From Apodemus sylvaticus (taxonomy: Eukaryota; Chordata; Mammalia; Rodentia; Muridae): a DNA stretch of 64,000 nucleotides. The position numbers and the translations under genes are program-made. Below are positions 1-11,395 of the stretch, piece after piece. The notes under the pieces were generated by a model, which searched no databases, was not told the origin of the DNA, and saw only the letters and a program-made list of their open reading frames with translations. The stretch lies in NCBI RefSeq assembly GCF_947179515.1, contig NC_067473.1:88520850-88584849 (forward strand). Direction: 5' to 3'. The stretch's first letter is position 1. Every line of letters starts with the position of its first letter.

Positions 1-1245
1 TTATGTATAAAATACTATAATCTATATTCAAGAAAATATATAGTCCTAAGTTCCTCTACAAAATATATCTGAAATGGCAAATACAGAGTGAATGGATTTC
101 ATATATGAATCCCGGGGTATTTGCTTTGCCTAATCACCAACTAAAATACAGACTTCTTATTTGAATATGATTCAATCCTCTCTTGCAATAAATTTCCATG
201 CTATCGTTATGGGTGTTCAGAATGAAAGAGCAGTTGCTTAAATCTCTTGTACAGATGTAAATAATCCACTGAGTGTGTGTGGGGATGTGTATGTGTACAT
301 TCACATGATTTTAGCAAAACTGGGGTAAAGATCTTGCATCTTCATTTTTAAACAGTTTGATCATAAATGTTTAAAACCAAGTGATGGGACTATTGGGGTC
401 AAATCTTCAAGCTGAGAGAATATCAGTTCACTTTGTTCTAACTTAAACTGAGATTGCCCCAGTGCCCCATAGCAGATAACCAGATAACTGCCAATTTCCA
501 GTACTGGTTATAAAGATATAAAAGTTTTCATGAAAAGTTTTAGTGGCTTTTGAGGTTTTAGGAGAAGAATGATACTTTAAGGAGAGGAAAATATGTTGTA
601 AAAATGCAGCTCAGTCTTTACACAAGTGAAGCCTATACAAATGAGTATCAGGTCTGACATGTGTGCAGAGGGTAGAACCAGCCAGATCCATACCAAATGC
701 CATGAGACCAGATTCTTGAGCGCATGAACTGGAAAAGATGAATTCCACCCACAGTTGTCATGAAAGAGTTGTCGACAGAGCCACTAAGAAAGACAATTTA
801 CATTCCCTAGAATCACACTGTCTTCTGCTACACATGGACATTGATTATTTTATTTCCCATTCAATCTGATACAAGAAGGTGTAAGTGGAAACCCCAGTAT
901 TAAAGGATATCATTTTATATTATGTAGTTTATATGAGTGCTGCTCAGTTACATAATTTTTCCATGTTCCTGTACACTATGTTAAGATTTTATTTCTATGA
1001 CTCCTTAGAAAATGCTGTTTCCCATTAGAAATGATTGGCACACAGCTATGGCCAGTCAGCGTGTGACTGCCTTTAAATGACTGGGAACTATGCTTACCTG
1101 GAGAATTACAATTTACTTTCTGCCCTGTCAAACTGCGGCTTTATAGCTGATGGGCTTCATCCTTCTGTATGTGAGAAATACTTCTTTAAAGAGGAGAAGT
1201 ATGGGGTTATATTCCTTAGCATTACAGAAGGTGAAAAACTTGAAA
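1..1245. other. Intergenic sequence, nothing recognised
   Basis: This is AT-rich unique-looking DNA. I see no ORF with family resemblance, no repeat I can name and no regulatory element. Very old repeats could be hidden by divergence. Confidence 0.6.
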
Positions 1246-1252
1246 GACACAC

Positions 1253-1287
<35 letters not shown>

Positions 1288-1362
1288 TGCATGCACACAT
1301 GCATGCACGCACACATGCACACATGCATGCATGCATGCATGCATGCACACATACATGCATAT
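1246..1362. repeat. (CA)n / (ATGC)n compound microsatellite
   Basis: About 20 CA dinucleotides are followed by alternating GCATGC and ACACAT units, almost all purine-pyrimidine alternation. The repeat gives long spurious His/Thr- or Cys/Val-rich reading frames on both strands. These are not genes. Confidence 0.97.
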
Positions 1363-1891
1363 ACCACAACAGAGTTAAGGTGTTAACTTAACTAGGATTA
1401 ATTTTTACATGAGTAAGGGTAAAGAGTCTAAAATGTCCCATTGGAAACTACAAAGCTTCTAGATTATTTTCTGTGAAGATTAACCTACATTAATTAACAC
1501 CCTGATCCACTTGTACATGGATCCACAACAGCTTTCAATGTTAATGTCATACTGCATGATATTTACAATTCCTATTTTTAAGTGAAACATAATAACTATG
1601 TTTTGATAAATTTTTTCACAATTAGACAATCTTCTGAATAACCAATGATATTCTATTATTTTATTTTACCAGGATTATGGGACATTTATTGACCTAGTGT
1701 TCTTAAGGATATAGTCTGATATGCACATATTGTATTTTTATCAGCACACTGTATCAGCACCATGCTGCTCTTATGAAGGCAGCCAGATAAGTTGGTCCTG
1801 CTGTGGGTTTGGGGTCTTAAAGAAACTTAAAATTGGACAGAAATTGGTTGACATCAGAGGCTGAGGTTCTTGACTACTTCTTTTAGTGTAC

Positions 1892-2203
1892 CTCTCTTAG
1901 TTAGGTTTTACTGCTGTGAACAGACACCATGACGAAGGCAACTCTTATAAACGTAACATATAATTGGGGCTGCCTTAAAGGTTCAAAGGTTCAGTCCATT
2001 ATCAAGGATGGAGCATGGAGCTTAAGGAGCATAAAGTTCTACAGTTTGATCCAAAGGCAGACAGATGACTGGCTCCCATTTGGCTAGGAAAAGGGTCACA
2101 CACAGTGACACACTTCCTCCAACAAGGTCACAGCTACTTCAACAAGTCACACCCCCAAATAGCACTATTCCCTGGGGTAAGCATATTCAAAGCACCATAA
2201 CCC
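1892..2203 (-). mobile_element. MaLR (MT/ORR1-like) solo LTR, reversed
   Basis: Read on the minus strand, this is a non-autonomous rodent MaLR-type LTR. Recognisable blocks are the AAGCATATTC start, the repeated ACTTCC...GGAGGAAGTGTGTCACTG segment, CCAATTA, TTATAAGAGTTGCC and a 3' end near GTAAAACCTAACTAAGA. About 310 bp remain, shorter than the family because of internal deletions. No second LTR or internal region is visible, so it is a solo LTR. The exact subfamily (MTC, MTD or another) is a guess from memory. Confidence 0.8.
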
Positions 2204-2570
2204 CACACTGTTATGTCAGACCCTATGAATAGCCTTGACCACATCAGTAAATCTAGATAAACACTCCCCATAGGGTTATCACCTCTGCACATTATTTTAC
2301 CTGAAAATAGTTCTGTTCTATTTATCCATCATCACAAGTTAAATCACCTGGTGGTTTATGAGAGCCATTAATAGGAAGGGCAGAGGAATGGATTAATGAT
2401 GGGGACCTTCTGTGTGGTTTTATTTCTTTCAGAGACAATTTGCGATCTATGGCTTCCCAGTGAAATTGTGGTCACCATGTGCTACAAATTTTCTGTCTTT
2501 AGTATTATTTTAGTCTGTGTGTTCCCCCAAACCAAATATTTTACAGTGTTAGATGAAACTTAATTTTTTG

Positions 2571-2790
<220 letters not shown>

Positions 2791-3449
2791 AACCATGTAA
2801 AGACAGGCTAAATAAAACTCCCTGAGAGGAGCCAACATGTACAGTTTGGGAGCTGTTCATCTTAAGTATTTACCTGGTAGGAAAAAAAGGTTGTAAAAGC
2901 CCCGTGCTTAATTATAGCCCTTATTATTATTGAAGTTTATAGGTGAGGCATAAAAGCGTACAGTAAGATTCCCAAGGAAATAAATAATCATAACAATCTC
3001 AACCTTATTAACTACTAGCACTGTGTGCTTGGGCAGTTTAAAAGTTTGCTTTTCAGTTTGTTTTGTGAAACTATGATCAAAATATGCTCTTCCAAGACTT
3101 GCCCCTTCTCTTGCATTAAAAGTATTTGAAGAACTTAGCTCAGTGCCTACCACACAAAACTGAGAAAGCTAGATTGTCATTTTAGTGTGAACCTCAAGTA
3201 TTGTCATTAGGACATTCTGAGCAACTGACAAGGCATGAAAACATCACTCCAATGTCTAGCTATATTCCCATCAGCTTCAGAACCTTTCTTTATGAACCAC
3301 TTTCAATGCAACTGTATTCTAGGAAGATGGTGTTTTTTCCAATAAGATCTCCAATCCATTTTAAGAGAATATGATTGGTAATCTAATGCTGAAGAACACA
3401 GTTGCTCAGGCAATGAGATATTTTTCTTATTATAGTTTTCTTAAAGTAG
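2791..3449. other. Intergenic sequence, nothing recognised
   Basis: No family resemblance was found in any frame. A short minus-strand ORF of 81 codons at 2908-3153 has no recognisable domain and is probably chance. Confidence 0.5.
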
Positions 3450-3464
3450 TAGTGTACACATCTT

Positions 3465-3655
3465 TTTCTTTTTTTATTTATTTATTTATTTATTATATGT
3501 AAGTACACTGTAGCTGTTTTTTCAGACATGGGACGAGGGCCTCAGATCTCTTTTTTTCGGGTGGTTGTGAGCCACCATGTGGTTGCTGGGATTTGAACTC
3601 ATGACCTTTGGAAGAGCAGTCGGTGCTCTTACCCACTGAGCCATCTCTCCAGCCC
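3465..3655 (-). mobile_element. B2 SINE with perfect target-site duplication
   Basis: The minus strand starts GGGCTGGAGAGATGGCTCAG, the tRNA-derived pol III head, and carries the A-box- and B-box-like blocks (GGTTCAAAT-like near 3590). It continues through CCACATGGTGGCTCACAACC and TACAGTGTACTTACATATAA and ends in AATAAATAAATAAA. A 15-bp direct repeat TAGTGTACACATCTT flanks it exactly at 3450-3464 and 3656-3670. Low divergence and a perfect duplication make it one of the youngest insertions here. Confidence 0.96.
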
Positions 3656-3670
3656 TAGTGTACACATCTT

Positions 3671-5075
3671 ATTTTGTTTCCTCAGTGTGTGCAGGTGTTT
3701 AGAATAATGTACAGCAAATACTCAGATGTGTTACTTTTCATGATTAAGCTGATTTTCTTTAATAGCCTCATAAAAATATAGTAAACACATACACACAGAT
3801 ATACATATATCAAACTAACAAGGGATGAGATTAAGCTGTGCGGTACTATTTGCCTAACATGAATTGAGCCCTAGGTTTTATCCCATCATATGGAAAAGTA
3901 AAGTAAATTTTACATTTAGTAAAAAAAAAATGAGGATTTTAAATAAACAATGAAAGGTATATGCTATTTGGTTTAACACAAGTGTTTTTTTTTTAATTTC
4001 TTCCTACAAAGTATTAAAATTTAGATTGTCATTTTGTCTAAAACTTCTGAAATAATATATATTTATACTCTAGAATATAAAATGGGAAATAACAAAGAGT
4101 TATTACTGTTGACCTAGTGTCCAATATATATATGCATATATCTAAAGAATACTTTTATCTTAAGACAAATAATTTTTATAAATTTTTAGAAATCTTTTGC
4201 TGAAATAATTTACTTGTATTCGTAAATAATATTGCATGGAATGATTATTTCAGCCCCTGAGATGAAAAAATAAGGAAAATGGCAAACGCTGGCTGCAGAG
4301 CAACATCTGATACCAGGTATCATGGATATTTGACCATGCATCCTCTTGGTGGGGAATATTGCAATTTATGAACATACTCTTTACTTGATGGAGTCACACT
4401 ATAACTTGCTTTGAATCTTCCTTTTTTTACACTAATAAACACATACACTTACATACAGAGATACATGTAACTGACACATGGACATGCTATCCAATACAAA
4501 CACACTTGCATACTCACTCATGCATGTACATCCCTATACATATTCACACACAGACAGACCCACAAAATGAGAAACAAACACCATACATGCATGTACATGC
4601 ACTGAGTCCAATTACCAGCACTATATAAAAAAGAATTTTAACGTGTGATGCTGCTGTATAAGAGACAAGCTATTTCACAGGATCCATTACTTTGTAAGTG
4701 ATGTAGTTTTTAAACCATGTGACTTCTGTGTTCCTTGGGCATTAGTTTGATTTTTTTAAGTTTAGTGTGGCTAGAATAGCTCTTTCATTCTCTGGGTGAC
4801 AGTGTTTTTCTGAGAAATTATCATAGTGCACACTGCAATAAATTTTGTATCAAAGACATTTGAGAGTAGAATATGATTTTGAACAGGCATCAGTTTAATG
4901 GACTGAAAATGTGTTTTAATATTGAATTTGAGTAAGATGGCATACATTTTACTACCAGTACCTCCAATTTGGTACCTCTTCTTTCTTTTTAACAAAGTAG
5001 GGGAAATGTTTTTTTTTTTTTCAGGGTTGAAATTTAGGCCTGGGATCCAGAAGTGGACACACATGCACACAGGCA
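3671..5075. other. Intergenic sequence, AT-rich
   Basis: Contains short (TA)n runs near 4120-4140 and CA-rich runs near 4440-4600, and otherwise nothing I can name. The ORF on the minus strand at 4771-5103 runs into the L1 end and has no family resemblance. Confidence 0.5.
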
Positions 5076-5377
5076 CACACAAAAGAATACACATGGAATG
5101 CAATCACTGATAAGTGGATATTAACTATCCCCGAAGCTCTAAATACTCAAGACATAATTAGCATATCAAATGATTCCCATGAAGAAGGAATGAGAGGACC
5201 CTGGTCCTGGAAAGGATTGATCCAGCATTGTAGGGGAGTACCAGGAGAGAGAAAAGGGAGGCAGGTGCAGAATGGGTGGAGAGAAGAGGGCTTATGGGAC
5301 ATATGGGGAGAGGGGAACTGGGAAAGGGGAAAGCATTTGGAATGTAAACAAAGAATATAGAAAATTTTTAAAAAAGA
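5076..5377 (+). mobile_element. L1 3' end, 5'-truncated, plus strand
   Basis: The fragment starts in the last codons of ORF2 (reading KNTHGMQSLISGY, then stop at about 5125). It runs through the typical 3' UTR (ATCAAATGATTCCCATGAAGAAGGA, GGTCCTGGAAAGG, GGGCTTATGGGACATATGGGG) to AATGTAAACAAAGAATATAG and an A-rich tail. About 300 bp survive. It is non-coding and dead on arrival, as usual for truncated L1. Confidence 0.92.
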
Positions 5378-5599
5378 ACATGTTTTGGCATTATAGATGT
5401 AGTTGGAATATATTTCCTGTGCAGAGTGAGAGATACAGAAATAATTTTACATAATGTATGTGGATGTGCAGTTTTCTAAGGCACCATTTCTTGAAAATGC
5501 TGTCTTTCCTTCTGTGTGTTATTTTGGCCTCTTTTAATGTGAGATGACTGTAATTAGATTTACTAATATTTGAGTCTTCTTTTTCCACCAGCCTAAACG

Positions 5600-5962
5600 T
5601 CGTTTGGCTAATACCACAGTGTTATTGTTACTATAACTATGCAAAATAGCTTAAAAATATGGAATGGTAACTCTCCCAATACTGTTTATTTTTCTCAAGA
5701 TTGCTTTGGTGTTCATGATGTTTTTGTGCTTCTATATAAATTTAGAATTTTCTTTTCTTTTTCTGTGAAGAGTGTCATAAAGATTTGGATTGATTATGGT
5801 TACCTATAAATTGCATTTGGTAGAGTGATCATTTTCACAATACTAATTTCTCCAATTCAAGGCCATAGAAGGTATTTCCATTTTCTAGTGACCTCTTAAA
5901 TGGTTTTCCTAAATATTTGAGCTTTTCTTTTTAAAAGTCATTCACCTCCTTGGATAGGTTTA
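5600..5962 (-). mobile_element. Old L1 ORF2 fragment, left part (interrupted)
   Basis: The sequence resembles antisense ORF2 downstream of the RT catalytic motif: TTTTCTCAAGATTGCTTTGG, a TTTCTGTGAAGA block, TTGCATTTGG...CCAATTC and TTCACCTCCTTGGATAGG. It is much more diverged than neighbouring L1s. It stops at the TTTA array and appears to resume at 7102, so a later L1 split it. Confidence 0.72.
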
Positions 5963-5965
5963 TTT

Positions 5966-6008
<43 letters not shown>

Positions 6009-7101
6009 TCTATTTATTTAATATTTTTATTTTCTATATTCTTTGTTTACAATCCAAAAGCTTTCCTCTTTCCCAGTTCCCCCCTCCCCATATGTCCCAT
6101 AAGTCCTCTTCTCTCCATCCATTCTCCTATGTTTTCCCCTCCCTTTTCTCTGTCCTGGTACTCCCGTACAATGCTATATCAAGCCATTCCACGATTAGGG
6201 CCCTCTTCTTCCTTCTTCATGGGAATCATTTGATATGCTAATTGTATCTTCAGTATTCAGAGTTTCAGGTCTAATTAATATCCACTTATCAATGATTGCA
6301 TTCCAAGTGTATTCTTTTGTGATTGCATTACCTTGCTTAGGATGATATTTTCCAGTTCCAACCATTTGCCTAAAAAAATTCATGAATTCGTTGTTTTTAA
6401 TTGCTGAATAGTACTCCATTGTGTATATATACCACATTTTCTGTATCCATTCTTCCATTGAGGGATATCTGGGCTCTTTCCAGCTTCTGGCTATTATAAA
6501 TAAGGCTGCTATGAACAAAGTGGAGCATGTGTCCTTATTGCATGCTGGGGAATTCTCTGGGTATATGTCCAGGAGAGGTATAGCAGGGTCCTCCGGAAGT
6601 GTCATGTCCAGTTTTCTTAGGAACCGCCAGACTGATTTCGATAGTGGTCGTACCATCTTACAATCCCACCAGGAGTGGAGGATCAAGGAAGAAATAAAGA
6701 AAGAAATCAAAGACTTTTTAGAATTTAATGAAAATGAAAACACAACATACTCAAATCTTTGGGACACAATGAAAGCAGTGCTAAGAGGAAAACTCATAGC
6801 CCTGAGTGCCTCCAAAAAGAAAATGGAAAGAGCATACACTAGCAGCTTAATGACACACCTGAAAGCCCTGGAACAAAAAGAAGCAAATTCACCCAGGAGG
6901 AGTAGAAGGCAGGAAATCATCAAACTTAGGGCTGATATCAATCAAGTAGAAACTAAGAGAACCATACAAAGAATCAACAAAACCAGGAGCTGGTTCTTTG
7001 AGAAAATCAACAAGATAGATAAACCCTTAGCCAGACTAACCAAAGGGCACAGATACAATATCCAGATTAGCAAAATTAGAAATGAAAAGGGAGATATTTC
7101 T
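5963..7101 (-). mobile_element. Twin-primed (5'-inverted) L1 insertion
   Basis: From a (TTTA)n tail at 5963-6022, the 3' UTR and C-terminal ORF2 run on the minus strand to about 6679 (C-terminal coding from about 6300, including MEYYSAIKNNEF). At 6680 the orientation flips: 6680-7101 is plus-strand ORF2 from just after the endonuclease domain (KLIALSASKKK, RSRRQEIIKL, INKTRSWFFEKINK). One element with inverted 5' half is the signature of twin priming. The plus-strand ORF of 232 codons spans the junction and is an artefact of it. No clean target-site duplication was identified. Confidence 0.88.
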
Positions 7102-7265
7102 ATATATTTAATCATATGATAGGAGTGTGAATGTGAATAGTTTCATCTTATCTTTCTAAGCATGCCCATGTGGTGAATAGAAAGTCTACTGATTTTGCCA
7201 AGTATTTTATATTCTGCCACTTTGTCAATAGTTTGCATAACTTCTGCATTCAAGAAACTGCAGCT
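7102..7265 (-). mobile_element. Old L1 ORF2 fragment, right part
   Basis: The sequence resumes the L1 segment lost at 5962: GAAAGTCTACTGATTTTGCC, TATATTCTGCCACTTTGTCAATAG and CTTCTGCATTC match the antisense block that precedes the RT catalytic region in old L1s. Continuity with 5600-5962 across the inserted element supports nesting. Confidence 0.65.
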
Positions 7266-7744
7266 TACTGTTGGCCTGTGTTGTGAGGATATTAAGGATC
7301 TTTTGAGGTTTCTTGGGAATATTCTTCGAAGAATTCCTGGGTTGAGCCAGGAAATAGAAAGGCAACACAAGGAAGGAAAACAAATGTGAAAATATGTGTA
7401 TGGACTGTGTGCTGAGGCTATTGATGAGTATGAATGGTATGTAGGATACACTAATCAAAGTTTAATCATCCATAAAAGCTTTTTTAATTCTGTCCCCTTG
7501 GACTGCCTAGTTTCAATCATTTCTGTACATGAAAATTAATTGTTTATTTAGTTTAGTTTTAGCCATTTGCAAATTACATATTTTCTGACAAAATCTACTG
7601 ACTTATAGTCAATCAGCTTTCATTAATGTTACTGAATCAATCAAACTTTTCTTGTTATAGAACATGCATAATTTAATTAAACCAAAAATAGTGTTAAAAT
7701 GGAAAAACATATGTTGTGAATTTTGTGTAGACTACTATGGAGGT
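7266..7744. other. Intergenic sequence, nothing recognised
   Basis: No repeat or coding similarity seen. Short overlapping ORFs here have no recognisable content. Confidence 0.5.
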
Positions 7745-8175
7745 TTCAGTAGAAGTCAGTGGACAGATCTCCATTCTAATGAGGTACATAAAGGCCTTAC
7801 AGGCTTAGCCAATTAGCTTTCCTTCTCAGACATTCCTCCCTGCCAACGATATTTAACCTCTGGCCCACCCTGAGAAGTCGGGTAATGATTTTACAAATCT
7901 ACTTTCCACCATGACAATAAATGCCTTAAAATCATGGACTACCTCTTTTCATTGGGATCCTCCCTAGGCAGCCATGGAGAAGACCTTTACCTATAGAGCC
8001 ACTCTCTAGTCTTCTGTAGAAGGCCTCTCTGTGCTCCGAGCCACACCCACCAAGCAACTACCTGCTGAGCCAAGGACTACCACCATGGGACCAACTGAAG
8101 AGTTTTCCTTTTCCCCTCAGCCCCAGGCCAGACCCAGACCTCTGGTACAGATTTTGTTCTCAGTTCCTCTGCTGC
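7745..8175 (+). mobile_element. Possible LTR-like repeat
   Basis: The stretch is more GC-rich than its surroundings and ends with an AATAAA signal inside GACAATAAATGCCTT near 7914, followed by a downstream block, which is an LTR-like layout (promoter-like part, then polyadenylation signal). I cannot name the family or fix the ends. It could instead be an old retrocopied 3' UTR. Confidence 0.35.
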
Positions 8176-8196
8176 TCATATGTGCATTATGTAATT

Positions 8197-8199
<3 letters not shown>

Positions 8200-8270
<71 letters not shown>

Positions 8271-8317
8271 ACACATACATGGCCAATCAGAAACACACAG
8301 ATGCACACAATCACACA

Positions 8318-8387
<70 letters not shown>
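8200..8387. repeat. (TA)n(TG)n ... (CA)n(GA)n compound microsatellite
   Basis: About 27 TA units, then 8 TG units, a 40-bp non-repetitive spacer, about 11 CA units and about 26 GA units. The TA/TG part alternates purine and pyrimidine, and the GA part is homopurine. Overlapping ORFs on both strands reflect only the repeat. Confidence 0.97.
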
Positions 8388-8389
<2 letters not shown>

Positions 8390-8662
8390 ATACCAACAAT
8401 TTGTAGCTCTTTCTATAAACAAGTAAATCCAAAATCCTAAAATTATGGGCAGATAAAGAATTTGAGCCTCCCTCAAATGTACATCTCTCTGTCTCAGGTA
8501 GTCTTAAGAGATTAATATTGTATTAACAAATCTAAGTTTCATAAATTTCATAAATGCATATGTATATATATTTACCTCCATACACATGCATATGTATATG
8601 ATGTATGTATATGTAGATGCAGATTTATATAAAGTAGATATATATGATTTACATATATCTAC

Positions 8663-8697
8663 ATATCTATTTATCTATCTGTCTGTGTCTGTCTGTC

Positions 8698-8736
<39 letters not shown>
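8663..8736. repeat. (TATC)/(TGTC)/(TG)n microsatellite
   Basis: Short TATC and TCTG units lead into about 18 TG dinucleotides at 8700-8736. Confidence 0.95.
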
Positions 8737-8738
<2 letters not shown>

Positions 8739-9649
8739 GCAGAAGATTCCAAGAGTTCATACAGGAGCTGTGAAAACCTGTCACAGGGATAGAAACTTGA
8801 TGCTAAATGTCCACTGTGTTCTAGGCTAAGATCAGGGTGATGGTTTTACAGACCTTTAGCTCCTAGAAAGATAAATTTAAGGTCTCAGCTGTTAGTGGCA
8901 TTTCTATTTGCCCCCCAATATCTTTTCATGTTGATTCCATTTTATTAGAGTTTTTTTTTCCTAAAATGCCACTTCCAAAAAACCTTCATAGAGAGAATTT
9001 TATAGACAGAAAACAAAAATACTCCAGTTCGAGGGAAGGACATTGCCCTTATGGAAGGAAGGCTGATCTTTGGTTTAACAACTGAGCATGATCTCAGGAC
9101 ACATTACATGACCAGTCTCCTCTTAGGATTTTCAGCCCATGATTATGTCTTAATATGTACTTTGTTGACTTATTATTGTCTAGTTGTATAATTCAGGCTA
9201 CCTAGCAGAGTTTGCATTATTGATTCTAAGAATACCACTGGGTAGTTTTAGTTTATTTTCTGCTGAGACCTCCTGCTGAGTCTGAATCTTTATCATATAA
9301 CAGATTTTATGACTGTTCTTTTGTGATAACCTAGAAGCACTGTTTTCCACATGACCAGGCTTGCTTTTACCTGTGTTCCTTGACCTGCCACTCATTTAAT
9401 TCTTAGATCCTCTCACACTTCTTTTCTTTAAGTATTTCATGTCAAAATTGTTGTTCTCCAAGGAGTTTGCAGACTCCTCTAGCTCAAACACCACCCATTG
9501 ACTGGTACCATGCAGCTGACACTACCTTAATGTCTCAGAATTAGAATCTATGTATTCCTTGAACAAAGAATTTTAAAATGAAGTTTTAATTATATGTGTC
9601 TTATCATTTTTCATGTCTTAAGTGAACAGTTCCTAAAGATTTATACAGT
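8737..9649. other. Intergenic sequence, nothing recognised
   Basis: No coding or repeat resemblance detected on either strand. Confidence 0.5.
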
Positions 9650-10100
9650 TCTTTTTTTTTAAATCTTTTATTTATTCTTTTACACTCCAGATTTTATTTC
9701 CTTCCCTGACCATCCATTGTCTGATCCACATCCCATACCTCCTCTGCCCCCCTGTCTCCACGAGGATGTCTCTACACCCATACCCATCACATCACATCTC
9801 TAAATATCCTGGGGCCTCCAATCTCTTGATGGTTAGGTGCATCTTCTCTGACTGAACCCAGACCCAGAAGTCCTCTGCTGTATATGTGTTGGGGGCCTCA
9901 TATCAGCTGGTGTATGCTGCCTGGTTGGTGGCCTAGTGTTTGAGAGATCTCAGGGGTCCAGGTTAGTTGAGACTGCTTGCCCTCCTACAGGGTCACTCTC
10001 CTCTTCAGCTTCCTCCAGCTTTTCCCTAATTCAACCACAAGAGTCAGCAGCTTCTGTCCATTGTTTGGGTGCAAATATCTGCATCTAACTCTTTTATTTT
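9650..10100 (-). mobile_element. Lx-like L1 3' UTR, first part (interrupted)
   Basis: On the minus strand this is a GC-richer non-coding L1-type 3' UTR ending in a TAAAAGAATAAATAAAAGAT tail. Blocks such as CAACCAGGCAGCATACACC and TGATATGAGGCCCCCAACAC also occur in the second copy at 33852-34192, which fixes it as a dispersed repeat. Lx-family assignment is from memory. A younger L1 end interrupts it at about 10100. Confidence 0.72.
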
Positions 10101-10505
10101 CTTATTTTATTACATATTTGCTTTATTTACATTTCAAATGGTGTCATCTTTCTTCGTTACCCCTCCCTAAATCCCCTATCCCATCCTCCCTTCCCTTGCT
10201 TATCAAAAACCTCGCCACTTTCTTGATCTGGCATTCTCCTACACTGGGGCATCGAGCCTTCATAGGCCCAATAGCCTCCCTTCTCAATGATGTCTGAAAT
10301 GGCTATCCTCGGCTACATATGTAGCTGGAGCCATAGGTCCCTCTATGTGTACTCTTTGGTTGGTGGTTTAGTCCCTGGGAGTTCTGGGGGTACTGGTTGG
10401 TACATATTATTGTTCCTCCTATAGGGCTGGAAAGCTCTTCAGCATCTTGGGTCCTTTCTCTAGCTGCTCCATTGGGGACCCTATGCTCAGTCTATTGGTT
10501 CTTTC
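10101..10505 (-). mobile_element. L1 3' end nested in an older L1 3' UTR
   Basis: The minus-strand sequence reads from a 5'-truncated point near 10505 (CAATAGACTGAGCATAGGGT), through ACTAAACCACCAACCAAAGA and the CTCCAGCTACATATGTAGCC block, to CATTTGAAATGTAAATAAAG and an A-rich tail. This is the Mus/Lx-type 3' UTR rather than the rat-type one seen at 22.6 kb. The flanking 3' UTR continues across it (GCATCTAACTCTTT to the left, TTTCAGCTGCTTTTGGG to the right). Confidence 0.82.
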
Positions 10506-11140
10506 AGCTGCTTTTGGGTATTTCAGAGGGCAGTCATGATAGGTCCCTTTTGTGAGTGCTCCATAGCCTCAGTAATAGTATCAGGTCTTGGGGCCTCCCT
10601 CTGAGCTGGATCCCACTTTGGGCCTGTCACTGGATCTTCTTTTCCTCAGTCTCTTCTTCATTTCCATCTCTGCAGTTCTTTCAAACAGGACCAATTATGG
10701 CTAAGAGTTTTGACTGTGGAATGGTAGCCCCATCCCTCACTGGATGCCCTGAGTTTCTGCTGGAGGTGGGCTCTACAAGTTCCCTCTCTCCACTGTAGGA
10801 CATTTCATTTAAGGTCCCTCCCTTTGAGTTCATAGAGTTTCTCACCTCCCAGGTTTCTGGTACATTCTGGAGTGTCCCACCAACCTCCTTCCTCTGTGAT
10901 TGCGTGTTTCCATTCTTTCTGGCGGCCATCAGGGCTTCAATCCTTTTCCCTTACCCAATACCAGATATGTTCCTGTCTTCTCCATCCCCACCCTGTCCAC
11001 TTTCCTTCCCAGGTCCCTCCCTCCCTTCCCCTTTATGATTGATTTTTTTCTCCCTCGCAAGTGGGACTGAGTCCTCTTCACTTGGGCCCTTCAGATTGTT
11101 GAACTTTTTGAGTTCTCTGGACTGTGTCTTCTTGACCAGG
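10506..11140 (-). mobile_element. Lx-like L1 3' UTR, second part
   Basis: Continuation of the repeat split at 10100. It holds the TTGCACCC/AGCTGAAAG junction, the ACCTATCATGACTGCCCTCT block and further non-coding sequence, approaching the end of ORF2 near 11100. ORFs at 10556-10929 are chance frames in GC-rich non-coding sequence. Confidence 0.68.
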
Positions 11141-11267
11141 TATTTTCTTACCTCTTCTCACTAAAACTGCACCTGAAAAATATATATTTTGGCTCTTAAG
11201 AGGTTTATTTGTCAGGAATAAGTATCAAGCTTCAACATGTGGTGCACAGAACAGGATTTACATACTA

Positions 11268-11395
11268 GAATATTATTAGAAATACAGGTTTGGTTTTCTA
11301 CCCAAGATAGTAGGATCAGAAATTCTAAGACTATTTTCCAGTTCCCTGTTTAGTAAACAGCCCTGGTTCTTCTGGGCATGTGTCTAAATTAAGTC
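11268..11395 (+). mobile_element. MER5-like hAT MITE relic
   Basis: The segment reads TTAGAAATACAGGTT, CTACCCAAGATAGTAGGATC, AGAAATTCTAAGA and TTAGTAAACAGCCC, in the order of the MER5A-type element (AGAAATGCA..., CCTACTGAATCAGAAACTCT, TTTTAACAAGCCC). It is a non-autonomous hAT-Charlie relic, highly diverged and without clear ends. Confidence 0.55.

Noticed and set aside
1077..1391. Overlapping His/Thr- and Cys/Val-rich ORFs on both strands
   Set aside because: They are translations of the CA/ATGC microsatellite; all frames are open because the repeat lacks stops.
6421..7119. 232-codon plus-strand ORF as a gene
   Set aside because: It crosses the inversion junction of an L1; the two halves derive from opposite strands of ORF2.
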